Assembly (NCBI GenBank): GCA_944390725.1
Contig: CALXQU010000014.1
Location: 1 to 61,146 of the forward strand
Source: an uncultured Spirochaetaceae bacterium
Lineage (GTDB): Bacteria > Spirochaetota > Spirochaetia > Sphaerochaetales > Sphaerochaetaceae
DNA: 61,146 bases
Direction: 5' to 3'
Shown here: positions 43,433 through 50,951 of the stretch, piece by piece
Layout: each line of letters starts with the position of its first letter
How positions within the stretch are numbered: position 1 is the stretch's first letter
Notes under the pieces: generated by a model
The model's database searches: none
What the model was told of the DNA's origin: nothing
What the model saw: the letters and a program-made list of their open reading frames with translations, nothing else
Position numbers and translations under genes: made by a program

Positions 43433-45197
43433 GAAGGCGAGGGCGATGGCCAGGGAGCTTCCCTCCAGCCCCGGCTGCTATCTGATGAAGGACAGCGGCG
43501 GCGAGGTCATCTATGTCGGCAAGGCCAAGAACCTCAAGCGCAGGGTCGCCTCCTACTTCCTGCCCAACAGGAACGCCAAGACAGCGGCCCTCGTCGACAA
43601 GATCGATACGATAGACTATATCATCACAGGCAATGAGTACGAGGCCCTCGTCCTCGAGAACAACCTGATAAAGAAGTACAATCCCCACTACAATATTCTG
43701 CTGAAGGATGGCAAGAGCTATCCTGTCATCAGGATCACCCATGAGGATTTCCCGCGCGTGTTCAGGACGCGCCGCATCATCCGCGACGGTTCCGATTACT
43801 TCGGTCCCTATCCGGAGCTATCCAGGCTGACGGCCTATCTGGACCTGGTCGAGGAGAGCTATCCGCTCAGGCACTGCTCCGGATTCCTGAAGAAGCGTGA
43901 TACGCCCTGCCTCTATTACCACATCCATAAGTGCTCAGGGCCATGCATAGGCGCCATCAGCAAGGAGGATTACGGGAAATACGTCAAGGAGGTGAGGGAT
44001 TTCCTCTCCGGCGATGACACCACGCTCGTGAAGCAGGTGGAGAAGGATATGCAGAAGGCTGCCAGGGAGCTCGACTTCGAGACGGCTGCCAGGAAGCGCG
44101 ACCTGCTGAAGGCCCTGACGGAGATGCAGAAGAACCAGGGTATGGAGGACTTCACCACCGACAGCAGGGACTATGCAGCCATCGAGATGAGGAGCTATCT
44201 CTGCACAATCTCCATCATGCAGTTCCGTTCCGGGCGCCTGATCGGCAAGGCGCTCTACAGGGCGGAGAGCCTCTCCGATGATACGGAGACCCTCCTCTCG
44301 TTCCTCGTGCAGTACTATAGCGACGGGGATACGCTTCCCGATGAGCTCTTCGTCTCCCATGAGATCGATACGGAGCTCCTTTCGCGCTACTTCCGCGAGA
44401 CCCTGCATTCGAACCTGTACGTGGCGGTGCCCAAGGAGGGGAAGCACTTCAGGATCCTGCGCATGGCCGCGGAGAATGCGGCGAGGGATGTGGAGAAGAG
44501 GCTGAAGGAAGTCGACAATACCGCGGCCCTTGAGCGCCTGCGCGATGAGCTGGGCCTGCCTGATATCCCGCGGCATATCGAGGGCTTCGATATCGCGCAG
44601 CTTTCAGGTAAGTACACGGTCGCCTCGCTCATCGTCTTCCGCGACGGCAACCCGTCGAACAAGGAATACAGGCATTTCTCCATCAGGTCGGTCGAAGGCG
44701 GCATCGATGACTTCCAGTCGATGCGTGAGGCTGTGGGCAGGAGGTACCAGAGGCTGCTCAACGAGGGTTCCCCGATGCCGGACCTGCTGATGGTCGATGG
44801 AGGCAAGGGACAGGTGAGCGCCGCGCTCGATTCGCTCTCGCTCCTGGACCTCTCCTTCCCGGTCGTCGGGCTGGCGAAGGAGCATGAGGAGATAGTCTTC
44901 CCAGACAGGCCTTCGCTGCTGCTTGACCATAGCGACCCGGGGCTCCGCGTGCTGATAGCGGTCAGGGATGAGTGCCATCGCTTCGCGACATCGTTCAACC
45001 AGAGGATGAGGAGCAAGGAGGCGTCATTCTCGCTGCTGGAGTCGATAGAGGGCATCGGCCCGGAGAGGTCACGGCGCATCATGCAGGCCTTCGGCTCGGT
45101 CGAGGCGATCCTCTCCAGGCCTGCCGAGGAGATAGCGAAGGAGGCGAAGGTCCCCCTGGCTGTTGCCGAGAGGATCCTCAACAAGCTCAGATTCTGA
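43425..45197 (+). CDS. uvrC: UvrABC system protein C
   Basis: A 590-residue dual endonuclease of nucleotide excision repair. The GIY-YIG domain appears as PGCYLMKDSGGEVIYVGKAKNL, the Cys-rich region as CPSGPCIG-like HKCSGPCIGAIS, and the UVR motif as ELDFETAARKRDLLKAL. The RNase H-like domain has IEGFDIAQLSGKYTVASLIVF and LMVDGGKGQVSAAL. C-terminal helix-hairpin-helix repeats include LLESIEGIGPERSRRIMQAFG. Its end overlaps the convergent holA by 11 bases. Confidence 0.96.
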   Translation: MAEKARAMARELPSSPGCYLMKDSGGEVIYVGKAKNLKRRVASYFLPNRNAKTAALVDKIDTIDYIITGNEYEALVLENNLIKKYNPHYNILLKDGKSYPVIRITHEDFPRVFRTRRIIRDGSDYFGPYPELSRLTAYLDLVEESYPLRHCSGFLKKRDTPCLYYHIHKCSGPCIGAISKEDYGKYVKEVRDFLSGDDTTLVKQVEKDMQKAARELDFETAARKRDLLKALTEMQKNQGMEDFTTDSRDYAAIEMRSYLCTISIMQFRSGRLIGKALYRAESLSDDTETLLSFLVQYYSDGDTLPDELFVSHEIDTELLSRYFRETLHSNLYVAVPKEGKHFRILRMAAENAARDVEKRLKEVDNTAALERLRDELGLPDIPRHIEGFDIAQLSGKYTVASLIVFRDGNPSNKEYRHFSIRSVEGGIDDFQSMREAVGRRYQRLLNEGSPMPDLLMVDGGKGQVSAALDSLSLLDLSFPVVGLAKEHEEIVFPDRPSLLLDHSDPGLRVLIAVRDECHRFATSFNQRMRSKEASFSLLESIEGIGPERSRRIMQAFGSVEAILSRPAEEIAKEAKVPLAVAERILNKLRF

Positions 45198-46251
45198 TAT
45201 CCACGGATGGGGGCATGAGGTCCAGCTTCGGTTCCCTGCCGCGGAATACGGCCATCGTGTAGATGATATCCGAGAAGACCAGCTCCTCCATCTCGGTGCC
45301 GGCTCCCTTCATGGCAGTGTCCATCCTGCCTAGGTAGCGGATGATGGCCCTTACGTCCTCAAGGCTGTAGACCGACATCGCCCTGGAGAATACCGGTATC
45401 TCCTTCTTCCTGATGCCGCTTTGGCTGAAGCTCTCGGGATACGGCGAGAGATAGCTGGCCTTGGCAGCCGCATCCTGCGCGCTTTCCCCTCCCTGCACAA
45501 GGGATATGTATGACTCCAGCAGCCTGAAGCGCGTGCCTACTGCCGCGAATGCCCTCTGCAGGCCGCCTGAGTCGGTTTCCGAGATGGTCTTCATTATCTG
45601 CAGCGCATGGGGAAGGTCACCTTCCGCTATCGCCTGGAAGAGGGTGCTGCCGTCCTCCGTCCTTGTCCTGATGGCGTATTCCGAGATGTCCGCTGAGGTG
45701 ACGTCCTTCTTGCCGGGCATCGCCGCCCTGAAGTAGAGGGTGAGGGAGGAGACGAGGTTCTTCATCTCCTGCGTGTTGTTCTCCACGGAGAAGAGGATCT
45801 CCTCGATGGCGTCCTGGCCGATGGTGAAGCCCTCATCCCTGAAGGCGCGCGCTATCCAGTCGCGCTTCTTGTTCTCGAACATCTCCCAGAAGAATATCCT
45901 GTTCTCCTTGGGGATCAGCTTCCTTATCGATTCAGGTATGCGGGCATCGCTCTTCTCCGATGTCACGATGATGAGGTCCGCATCCTGCTGTCCAGACTTC
46001 AGGAACGATACGATGGCGTCGACGAGCCCGTCGGTGCGCCCCCTGTTCTCGAACATCTTGAGGATGGCGAGGCGGTAGGAGGAGAAGAGCGAGCTCTGGC
46101 CGAGCAGGGCAGTGAGCGCCGCGCCGTTGTCATCGCCGGCGAAGAATGTGCAGATCTCCGCATCGGGATGCTCCTTGGCCACCTGTGCCTTCTTCTTCCT
46201 GATCCATTCGTTCTTGTCGCCCTCTTCCGGGCCGAGGAGGATATAGCTCAT
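45187..46251 (-). CDS. holA: DNA polymerase III delta subunit
   Basis: A 354-residue clamp-loader subunit that opens the beta clamp. The start MSYILLGPEEGDKNEWIRKKK, SLFSSYRLAILKMFEN, and WIARAFRDEGFTIGQDAIEE follow the HolA pattern, with a helical C-terminal collar domain. The gene is the last of the hprK-ptsH-lexA-holA set, overlapping the lexA-like gene by 4 bases. Confidence 0.85.
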   Translation of the reverse strand: MSYILLGPEEGDKNEWIRKKKAQVAKEHPDAEICTFFAGDDNGAALTALLGQSSLFSSYRLAILKMFENRGRTDGLVDAIVSFLKSGQQDADLIIVTSEKSDARIPESIRKLIPKENRIFFWEMFENKKRDWIARAFRDEGFTIGQDAIEEILFSVENNTQEMKNLVSSLTLYFRAAMPGKKDVTSADISEYAIRTRTEDGSTLFQAIAEGDLPHALQIMKTISETDSGGLQRAFAAVGTRFRLLESYISLVQGGESAQDAAAKASYLSPYPESFSQSGIRKKEIPVFSRAMSVYSLEDVRAIIRYLGRMDTAMKGAGTEMEELVFSDIIYTMAVFRGREPKLDLMPPSVDIRI

Positions 46252-46862
46252 CTGTAGTTCCTCTCGATCCTGGCCAGGATGCCGAAGACGACGACCTTGA
46301 TGACCCTGCGCTCGCCCATGGCCACATTGTCAGGGGAGAGTATGGCCCCGTTAGGCACGCCCCTGTATGTCCTCAGCTCCAGCTTGTCCTCCGAGCTGCC
46401 GGAGCCAAGCGCCAGCACTATGTCGCCATCCCTGAGCGTCTCCGTGCGCCTTGTCATCACCGCGATATCGCCGGGATTGATGCCTGCCCCTGCCATCGAC
46501 TCCGAATGGACGGTGAACGCGAAGCAGTCCAGCATCTCCATGCTTCTGGGAATGTAGTGGACATCGTCCGCCTCCCCATGCGATTCCAGGACGGAGACCG
46601 TGGGCTCCGAGGCGAACAGCGGTATCGTGATGTTCTCCTTCCTGTCCCTCTCCTTCCTCGGCAGTGAGAGGGAGCGGAGATTATGCTCCTTCTTCTCCAG
46701 CAGGCCCTTCTTCACGAGTGACCTGACCGTGTTGTGGGCAGCTGTCGCCGAGATGCCGAAATGCTCCGCGATGTCATTGTAGGAAGGGGACCTGCCGTAC
46801 TCCTCCATGTATGATGTGACGTATCTGAGCCGTGCCGCCTGCTTATCCGTCAATCCCTTCAT
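46248..46862 (-). CDS. LexA-like repressor with altered self-cleavage residues
   Basis: A 204-residue protein with a LexA winged helix (LTDKQAARLRYVTSYMEEYG, then SYNDIAEHFGISATAAHNTV) and an S24 peptidase-fold C-terminus. The catalytic Ser is kept (VHSESMAGAGINPGD, Ser122). The usual Ala-Gly cleavage site is missing (IPLFASEPTVSVLE). The general-base Lys, expected in a VKRL-like strand, aligns with Arg164 in KLELRTYRG. Autocleavage, and so classical SOS induction, may be lost. It lies directly after ptsH in one operon. It could be a constitutive repressor responding to something else. Confidence 0.8.
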   Translation of the reverse strand: MKGLTDKQAARLRYVTSYMEEYGRSPSYNDIAEHFGISATAAHNTVRSLVKKGLLEKKEHNLRSLSLPRKERDRKENITIPLFASEPTVSVLESHGEADDVHYIPRSMEMLDCFAFTVHSESMAGAGINPGDIAVMTRRTETLRDGDIVLALGSGSSEDKLELRTYRGVPNGAILSPDNVAMGERRVIKVVVFGILARIERNYR

Positions 46863-46863
46863 A

Positions 46864-47127
46864 TCAGTCCTCGAACTTCGCCTGGAAAAAATCCTCGATC
46901 GACTTCATCGCCTCTTCCTCATCAGGCCCTGAGCATGTGCAGGTGATCCTCGTCCTGTATGTCGCCCCCAGCGTGATGATGCCCATGATGGACTTGGCGT
47001 TGATCTTCATCGAGTCCTTGATGAAGAATATGTCGGAAGAGAAGCCTGAGGTCCTCTTGGCTATCTCCGCCGCAGGCCTTGCATGGATCCCTGCCCTGTT
47101 GAGGACGGTAAGCTCCCTACTGATCAA
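46864..47127 (-). CDS. ptsH: Phosphocarrier protein HPr
   Basis: An 87-residue HPr. A TTG start at 47127 is chosen because GGGGAGG lies 6 bases upstream and because it places the phosphorylated His at position 15 (NRAGIHARPA) and the regulatory Ser at position 46 (NAKSIMGIITL), exactly the canonical numbering. An ATG seven codons upstream is possible but less likely. HPrK, encoded just before with an 11-base overlap, phosphorylates Ser46. No PTS sugar permease is in the window, suggesting a regulatory role in carbon control. Confidence 0.93.
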   Translation of the reverse strand: MISRELTVLNRAGIHARPAAEIAKRTSGFSSDIFFIKDSMKINAKSIMGIITLGATYRTRITCTCSGPDEEEAMKSIEDFFQAKFED

Positions 47128-48115
47128 ATCCGTCCTCCCCGATATCATCGCTGTTGAAGTACATCTTCCTGGCAGCCTCGCTTTCCAGCCACTTCAGCAC
47201 GCTCTGGTCGAACTCCTTGGAGGAGTAGTATCCGAGCTTCTTGAGCCTCTCGTTCCTCGCCGCGGTCTCAATCAGCAGCGGCACGTTGCGCCCCGGCTTG
47301 ACCGGCAGGACGATCTTGGGGATCGTGACGCCGAGGTATGTCTCGGTGAGGCTGTCGCCGATCCTGTCATACTCCCTGCTGCTGTCCCATGCCTCCAGAT
47401 GCACGGCCAGCTGTATCTGCTTCTTCTCCCTGATGGCTCCCACGCCGAAGAGGTTGGTGAGGTTGATGATGCCGATGCCCCTTATCTCCATGTGGTGGGC
47501 GAGGAGCGGATTCTCCCCCATGCCCACTAGGTAGTTGCCGGAGACATTGCGGATCTTGACAGTATCATCGCTGATGAGCCTGTGCCCGCGCTCGATCAGC
47601 TCCAGGGCCGTCTCGCTCTTGCCGACGCCGCTGTCGCCCGTGATGAGGACGCCGATGCCGTAGACCTCCACGAGCACCCCGTGTATCGTCATCTCCTCCG
47701 CGAAGACCTCGTCGAGCATGGAGTAGAGGCGGCGTGAGAAGATAGAGGACTCGAGCGGGGTGACGAGGATGGATGTCGCCGTCTTCTCGGCAAGCTCCTT
47801 GAAGTGCTCCGATGGCCTGTATCCCCCGATGAATATGATGCAGGGGGGATGGTAACCGAAGAACCTCTCTATCGCCTCATACTGGTTCTTCTTCTCGAGC
47901 TCATCGATATATGACTGCTCGCTGCGGCCGACAAGCTGGATGCTGCTGCCGGAGAAATCGACGAAGTATCCCGTGAATGCCAGTCCCGGCCTGGATATCT
48001 TCGCGTTGCTTATCGCCCTGGAAAGTCCGGAGCGGCCCGCCAGGCATGTGAGCTGGAGATAGTTATGCTCCTTCAGGTCCAGGTCGAGAAGGTCGAGAAC
48101 GGTGAATTCGCCCAT
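47117..48115 (-). CDS. hprK: HPr kinase/phosphorylase
   Basis: A 332-residue bifunctional enzyme that phosphorylates and dephosphorylates Ser46 of HPr. Walker A is VLITGDSGVGKSETALELIE, preceded by the histidine motif ATIHG-like TIHGVLVEVYG. HHMEIRGIGIINLTNLFG is the HprK signature. The N-terminal DRTGG-like domain is present. The ATG has no ribosome-binding site and follows a -10 box by 6 bases. It is the first gene of the hprK-ptsH-lexA-holA operon. Confidence 0.96.
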   Translation of the reverse strand: MGEFTVLDLLDLDLKEHNYLQLTCLAGRSGLSRAISNAKISRPGLAFTGYFVDFSGSSIQLVGRSEQSYIDELEKKNQYEAIERFFGYHPPCIIFIGGYRPSEHFKELAEKTATSILVTPLESSIFSRRLYSMLDEVFAEEMTIHGVLVEVYGIGVLITGDSGVGKSETALELIERGHRLISDDTVKIRNVSGNYLVGMGENPLLAHHMEIRGIGIINLTNLFGVGAIREKKQIQLAVHLEAWDSSREYDRIGDSLTETYLGVTIPKIVLPVKPGRNVPLLIETAARNERLKKLGYYSSKEFDQSVLKWLESEAARKMYFNSDDIGEDGFDQ

Positions 48116-48121
48116 GGCCTG

Positions 48122-48127
48122 AGTATA
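48122..48127 (-). promoter_or_regulatory. -10 box of hprK-ptsH-lexA-holA, leaderless type
   Basis: Minus-strand TATACT preceded by TGA (extended -10) ends 6 bases before the ATG at 48115. The -35 region (TTTGCAC) is at a short spacing. Confidence 0.5.
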
Positions 48128-48167
48128 TCACAACAGGGAGGCGTGCAAAACAGCTGCAGGGGAAGCC

Positions 48168-49475
48168 TTACAGGAAGGCTGCCATGAAGAGCGGCAGCGT
48201 AGTGATACCATCGGCCTTCCCGCACGAGGAGCCGGTGAGCTTCAGTCCTTCAGGTATCCCATATCTGGAAAGCAGCTTGCCCAGGGATGAGGCCTTGTTG
48301 TTGCCGCTCTTGACCTCGATAGGGAGTATCGCTTCCTCTGTCTCGATCATGAAATCGATCTCAAGCTTCTGCGGGATGTCATAGTAGAAGAGCCGGTGGC
48401 CGTTCTTATGGAGCAGGTCAGCTGCCAGCGATTCGTAGAACCTGCCTTTTGCCGGTCCTTTCCATTCAGAGTTCATTATCGTGTTCCTCAGGAGCGGGGT
48501 CTCGCCTGATACGATGGCGAAGAATATGCCGATATCATAGAAATAGAATCTCCTTGTTCCCTGTTCCGTATACATGGAGAGGGGGATTTCCGGAGAGGAG
48601 ACGGCATCTGATGGATAGATGAGCTCTGCTTTCGCAAGCCATTCAACAGCGGGCATATAGTCCCTTGCCCTGGAATGGCCTTTCTCGATCTGGGCGTAGC
48701 TGAATGCCTTCCTGCCATTGCCTGACTGGTCGAGGATCCCGTTCAGCGCAAGGCGTATGCGTTCCCTTTCGGCTCCTTTGCTGTACTTCTCGATATCATC
48801 GAGATTCTGGATGTAGATATCCCTCTGGGCTTTCATCACATCTTCCCAGGAGCTGGACCGGAGCGATGCATTCACCACAGCCGGCATCCCGCCTGTCATC
48901 ATGTATTCATCCAGCAGCGATCCGTAGAGGCTTACGAGTGACGCATCCAGTATCGAGGGGTCGCTGAATGCCGTACGCAGGAAGCCAAGGGCATCCTCTC
49001 CATATCCTCTCGCCCATAGGTATTCCTCAAATGAAAGCGGATACATCGTCAGCTCCCTCTCATATCCTACCGGTATCGACAGCGTATCCTTTCCGAGGAT
49101 GGATATGAGGGAGCCTGATGCGACCACGTCGAATCTCCTGTCCGATGCAAGGAACTTCAGGGCGGTACGCGCATTCGGGCATTGCTGGATTTCGTCAAGG
49201 AATATCAGGGTATTGCCTTCCTCAATCCTGAATCCGGGGAATCTGAGCGCAATCTGCCTGATGATGGTATCGCTGTCAAGGGCGTTGTCGAAGGCGGAGA
49301 TGAAGATAGGGGACTCTATGAAGTTGATCTCGATGAATGTGCCATAGTTCCTCTTCCCGAATTCCCTGATGGAGAAGGTCTTGCCGACCTGCCTCGCTCC
49401 CCTTACAAGGAGGCATTCGTTCCCCTTCGTCCTCTTCCAGTCCTCAAGGACTTTGTCGATCCTGCGTCTCAGCAT
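48168..49475 (-). CDS. AAA_14/DUF4143 ATPase
   Basis: A 435-residue cytoplasmic ATPase. CLLVRGARQVGKTFSIREFG is Walker A, NTLIFLDEIQQCPNARTAL is Walker B, and SGSLISILGKDTLSIPVGYE is the sensor region. The C-terminal DUF4143 part contains GRFYESLAADLL, then FYYDIPQKLEIDFMIE and ILPIEVKSGNNK, which look like a PD-(D/E)XK-type nuclease core (D..E.K). These proteins are abundant in gut anaerobes and mobile; their role is unclear. It has its own leaderless promoter and three upstream repeats. Confidence 0.88.
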   Translation of the reverse strand: MLRRRIDKVLEDWKRTKGNECLLVRGARQVGKTFSIREFGKRNYGTFIEINFIESPIFISAFDNALDSDTIIRQIALRFPGFRIEEGNTLIFLDEIQQCPNARTALKFLASDRRFDVVASGSLISILGKDTLSIPVGYERELTMYPLSFEEYLWARGYGEDALGFLRTAFSDPSILDASLVSLYGSLLDEYMMTGGMPAVVNASLRSSSWEDVMKAQRDIYIQNLDDIEKYSKGAERERIRLALNGILDQSGNGRKAFSYAQIEKGHSRARDYMPAVEWLAKAELIYPSDAVSSPEIPLSMYTEQGTRRFYFYDIGIFFAIVSGETPLLRNTIMNSEWKGPAKGRFYESLAADLLHKNGHRLFYYDIPQKLEIDFMIETEEAILPIEVKSGNNKASSLGKLLSRYGIPEGLKLTGSSCGKADGITTLPLFMAAFL

Positions 49476-49481
49476 AGAAGA

Positions 49482-49510
49482 AATATAGCATGGATAATCG
49501 TATTTGCAAC
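49482..49510 (-). promoter_or_regulatory. Promoter of the DUF4143 ATPase gene, leaderless type
   Basis: Minus-strand TTGCAA (49510-49505), a 17-base spacer and TATATT (49487-49482) preceded by TGC. The -10 box ends 6 bases before the ATG at 49475. The -35 box lies inside the first of three upstream repeats. Confidence 0.65.
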
Positions 49511-49580
49511 CAAATATATCGTAGATTGGTCTTATTTAGAGCCAAAAATAGCTTCGAAATGGTCGTATTTAGAACCAAAC
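49499..49580. repeat. Three direct repeats upstream of the DUF4143 ATPase
   Basis: In the gene's orientation the copies read TTTGGTTCTAAATACGACC (49580-49562), TTTGGCTCTAAATAAGACC (49547-49529) and the more diverged TTTGGTTGCAAATACCG (49515-49499). They are spaced 33 and 32 bp apart, about three helical turns. The copy nearest the gene overlaps the -35 box, so repression by a bound protein is plausible. Confidence 0.75.
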
Positions 49581-49710
49581 GGCTGCAATCGGCGATTTCC
49601 CATAGGCGATATGGCCTGCCTGCATCACCCTCTCGCGGCATGGAGGACGCCGTCGGTCCGGGTACTTGACTTGCATTGCTCTTCTGTCCTACTGTCTTAA
49701 GGCGCAATCA

Positions 49711-49739
49711 TTGACGGAATATAGGGTTTTTGGTAGAAT
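49711..49739 (+). promoter_or_regulatory. Promoter of rpmF-acpP-rnc
   Basis: TTGACG (49711-49716), a 17-base spacer and TAGAAT (49734-49739) preceded by TGG (extended -10). The leader of about 30 bases carries an AGAGG site. Confidence 0.7.
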
Positions 49740-49775
49740 CCCTCAGTCAGGATGAACAAATCAGAGAGGTAAGAA

Positions 49776-49961
49776 ATGGCAACTCCTAAGTATAAAACAT
49801 CCAAGTCGAAGGCAGCATCCAGGAAGGCTGCAAACATGAAGCTCGCGGCACCGAACCTTTCAGAGTGCCAGACATGCGGTAACCTTATCCCTTCGCATCG
49901 CGTATGCCCGAAGTGCGGCTACTATGCAGGGAAGCCCGTTATAGTCAAGGACGAGGAGTAA
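49776..49961 (+). CDS. rpmF: 50S ribosomal protein L32
   Basis: A 61-residue basic protein beginning MATPKYKTSKSKAASRKAAN. Four Cys in CQTCGNLIPSHRVCPKCGYY form a zinc ribbon, so this is the zinc-binding form. It starts the rpmF-acpP-rnc operon, a common arrangement linking ribosome and lipid synthesis genes. Confidence 0.96.
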   Translation: MATPKYKTSKSKAASRKAANMKLAAPNLSECQTCGNLIPSHRVCPKCGYYAGKPVIVKDEE

Positions 49962-49964
49962 ACG

Positions 49965-50204
49965 ATGACAGAGAATGAAGTATTCGAGAAGGTAAAGTCA
50001 CTTGTCGTGGAGAAGCTCAACGTGGATCCTGCCAAGGTCACGATGGATGCCAATTTCCGCAAGGATTTCGGTGCAGACAGCCTCGACACATATGAGCTCG
50101 TCTATGCTCTCGAGGAAGAGACCGGAATCACGATTTCCGACGAGATGGCCAATGAGTTTGAGACAGTCGGCGATGCAGTCCGCTATCTTGTGAAGGAACT
50201 TTAA
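49965..50204 (+). CDS. acpP: Acyl carrier protein
   Basis: A 79-residue acidic ACP. The phosphopantetheine Ser is in FGADSLDTYELVYALEE, and VDPAKVTMDANFRKDF precedes it. It carries acyl intermediates of fatty-acid synthesis. It lies 3 bases after rpmF and 3 bases before rnc. Confidence 0.97.
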   Translation: MTENEVFEKVKSLVVEKLNVDPAKVTMDANFRKDFGADSLDTYELVYALEEETGITISDEMANEFETVGDAVRYLVKEL

Positions 50205-50207
50205 GCA

Positions 50208-50951
50208 TTGGACTCCTATCTCAGCAAGGCTCCCTCTGTTTCCTCCGAAAGGAAAGGGGAGCTTTCTTCTTTTCTGGAGGAGAATGGCCTCAGGTGCACT
50301 GACCTCAGGCTCCTCAACCTTGCTTTCACCCATACCTCCTATGCCAATGAGCTGAGGCCAGGGACGCCAAGCAATGAGCGCCTTGAATTCCTGGGCGACA
50401 GCATACTCGGGGCTATTACCGCCGAGTATCTTTTCTCATCGTTCGACAACTACCAGGAAGGGAGCCTTTCCAAGATAAAGGCCGTGGTCGTCTCCGAGGA
50501 GAGCCTCTCGGAGGTCGCCCTCTCCATACATCTGGAGAAGTACCTGCTTGTCGGCAAGGGTGAGAAGCAGCAGCCGATGAACCTCAAGAAGGCCATCATG
50601 GCAGATGCCATGGAGGCTGTCATAGCGGCTATCTACCTCGACCAGGGCATGGAGGAGGCGAAGCGCTTCGTGCTTTCCTTCATCCCGGGCCAGGCGAAGA
50701 AGGTCATCGCCAACAAGTATGCCTACAAGGACTACAAGACCGAGCTGCAGGAGTACCTGCAGAAGAGGAGGGGCAAGATACCCAAGTACAATCTCGTGTC
50801 TGCCACCGGCCCTGACCATGAGCTCGTCTTCTCGGTGACTGTCGAGTTCGGCACGAAGACCTTCGGGCCCGCGGAGGGCAGGAACAAGAAGAGTGCCGAG
50901 CAGGCGGCTGCCCATATGGCGCTTATCGCGCTGGGCATCGAGAAAGAGTAA
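50208..50951 (+). CDS. rnc: Ribonuclease III
   Basis: A 247-residue double-strand-specific RNase from a TTG start. NERLEFLGDSILGAITAEYL is the catalytic signature, and AIMADAMEAVIAAIYLDQG carries the second metal-binding Glu. The C-terminal dsRNA-binding domain contains DYKTELQEYLQKRRGKIPKY and NKKSAEQAAAHMALI. It processes rRNA precursors and structured mRNAs. Its end overlaps the convergent cca by 29 bases. Confidence 0.96.
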   Translation: MDSYLSKAPSVSSERKGELSSFLEENGLRCTDLRLLNLAFTHTSYANELRPGTPSNERLEFLGDSILGAITAEYLFSSFDNYQEGSLSKIKAVVVSEESLSEVALSIHLEKYLLVGKGEKQQPMNLKKAIMADAMEAVIAAIYLDQGMEEAKRFVLSFIPGQAKKVIANKYAYKDYKTELQEYLQKRRGKIPKYNLVSATGPDHELVFSVTVEFGTKTFGPAEGRNKKSAEQAAAHMALIALGIEKE

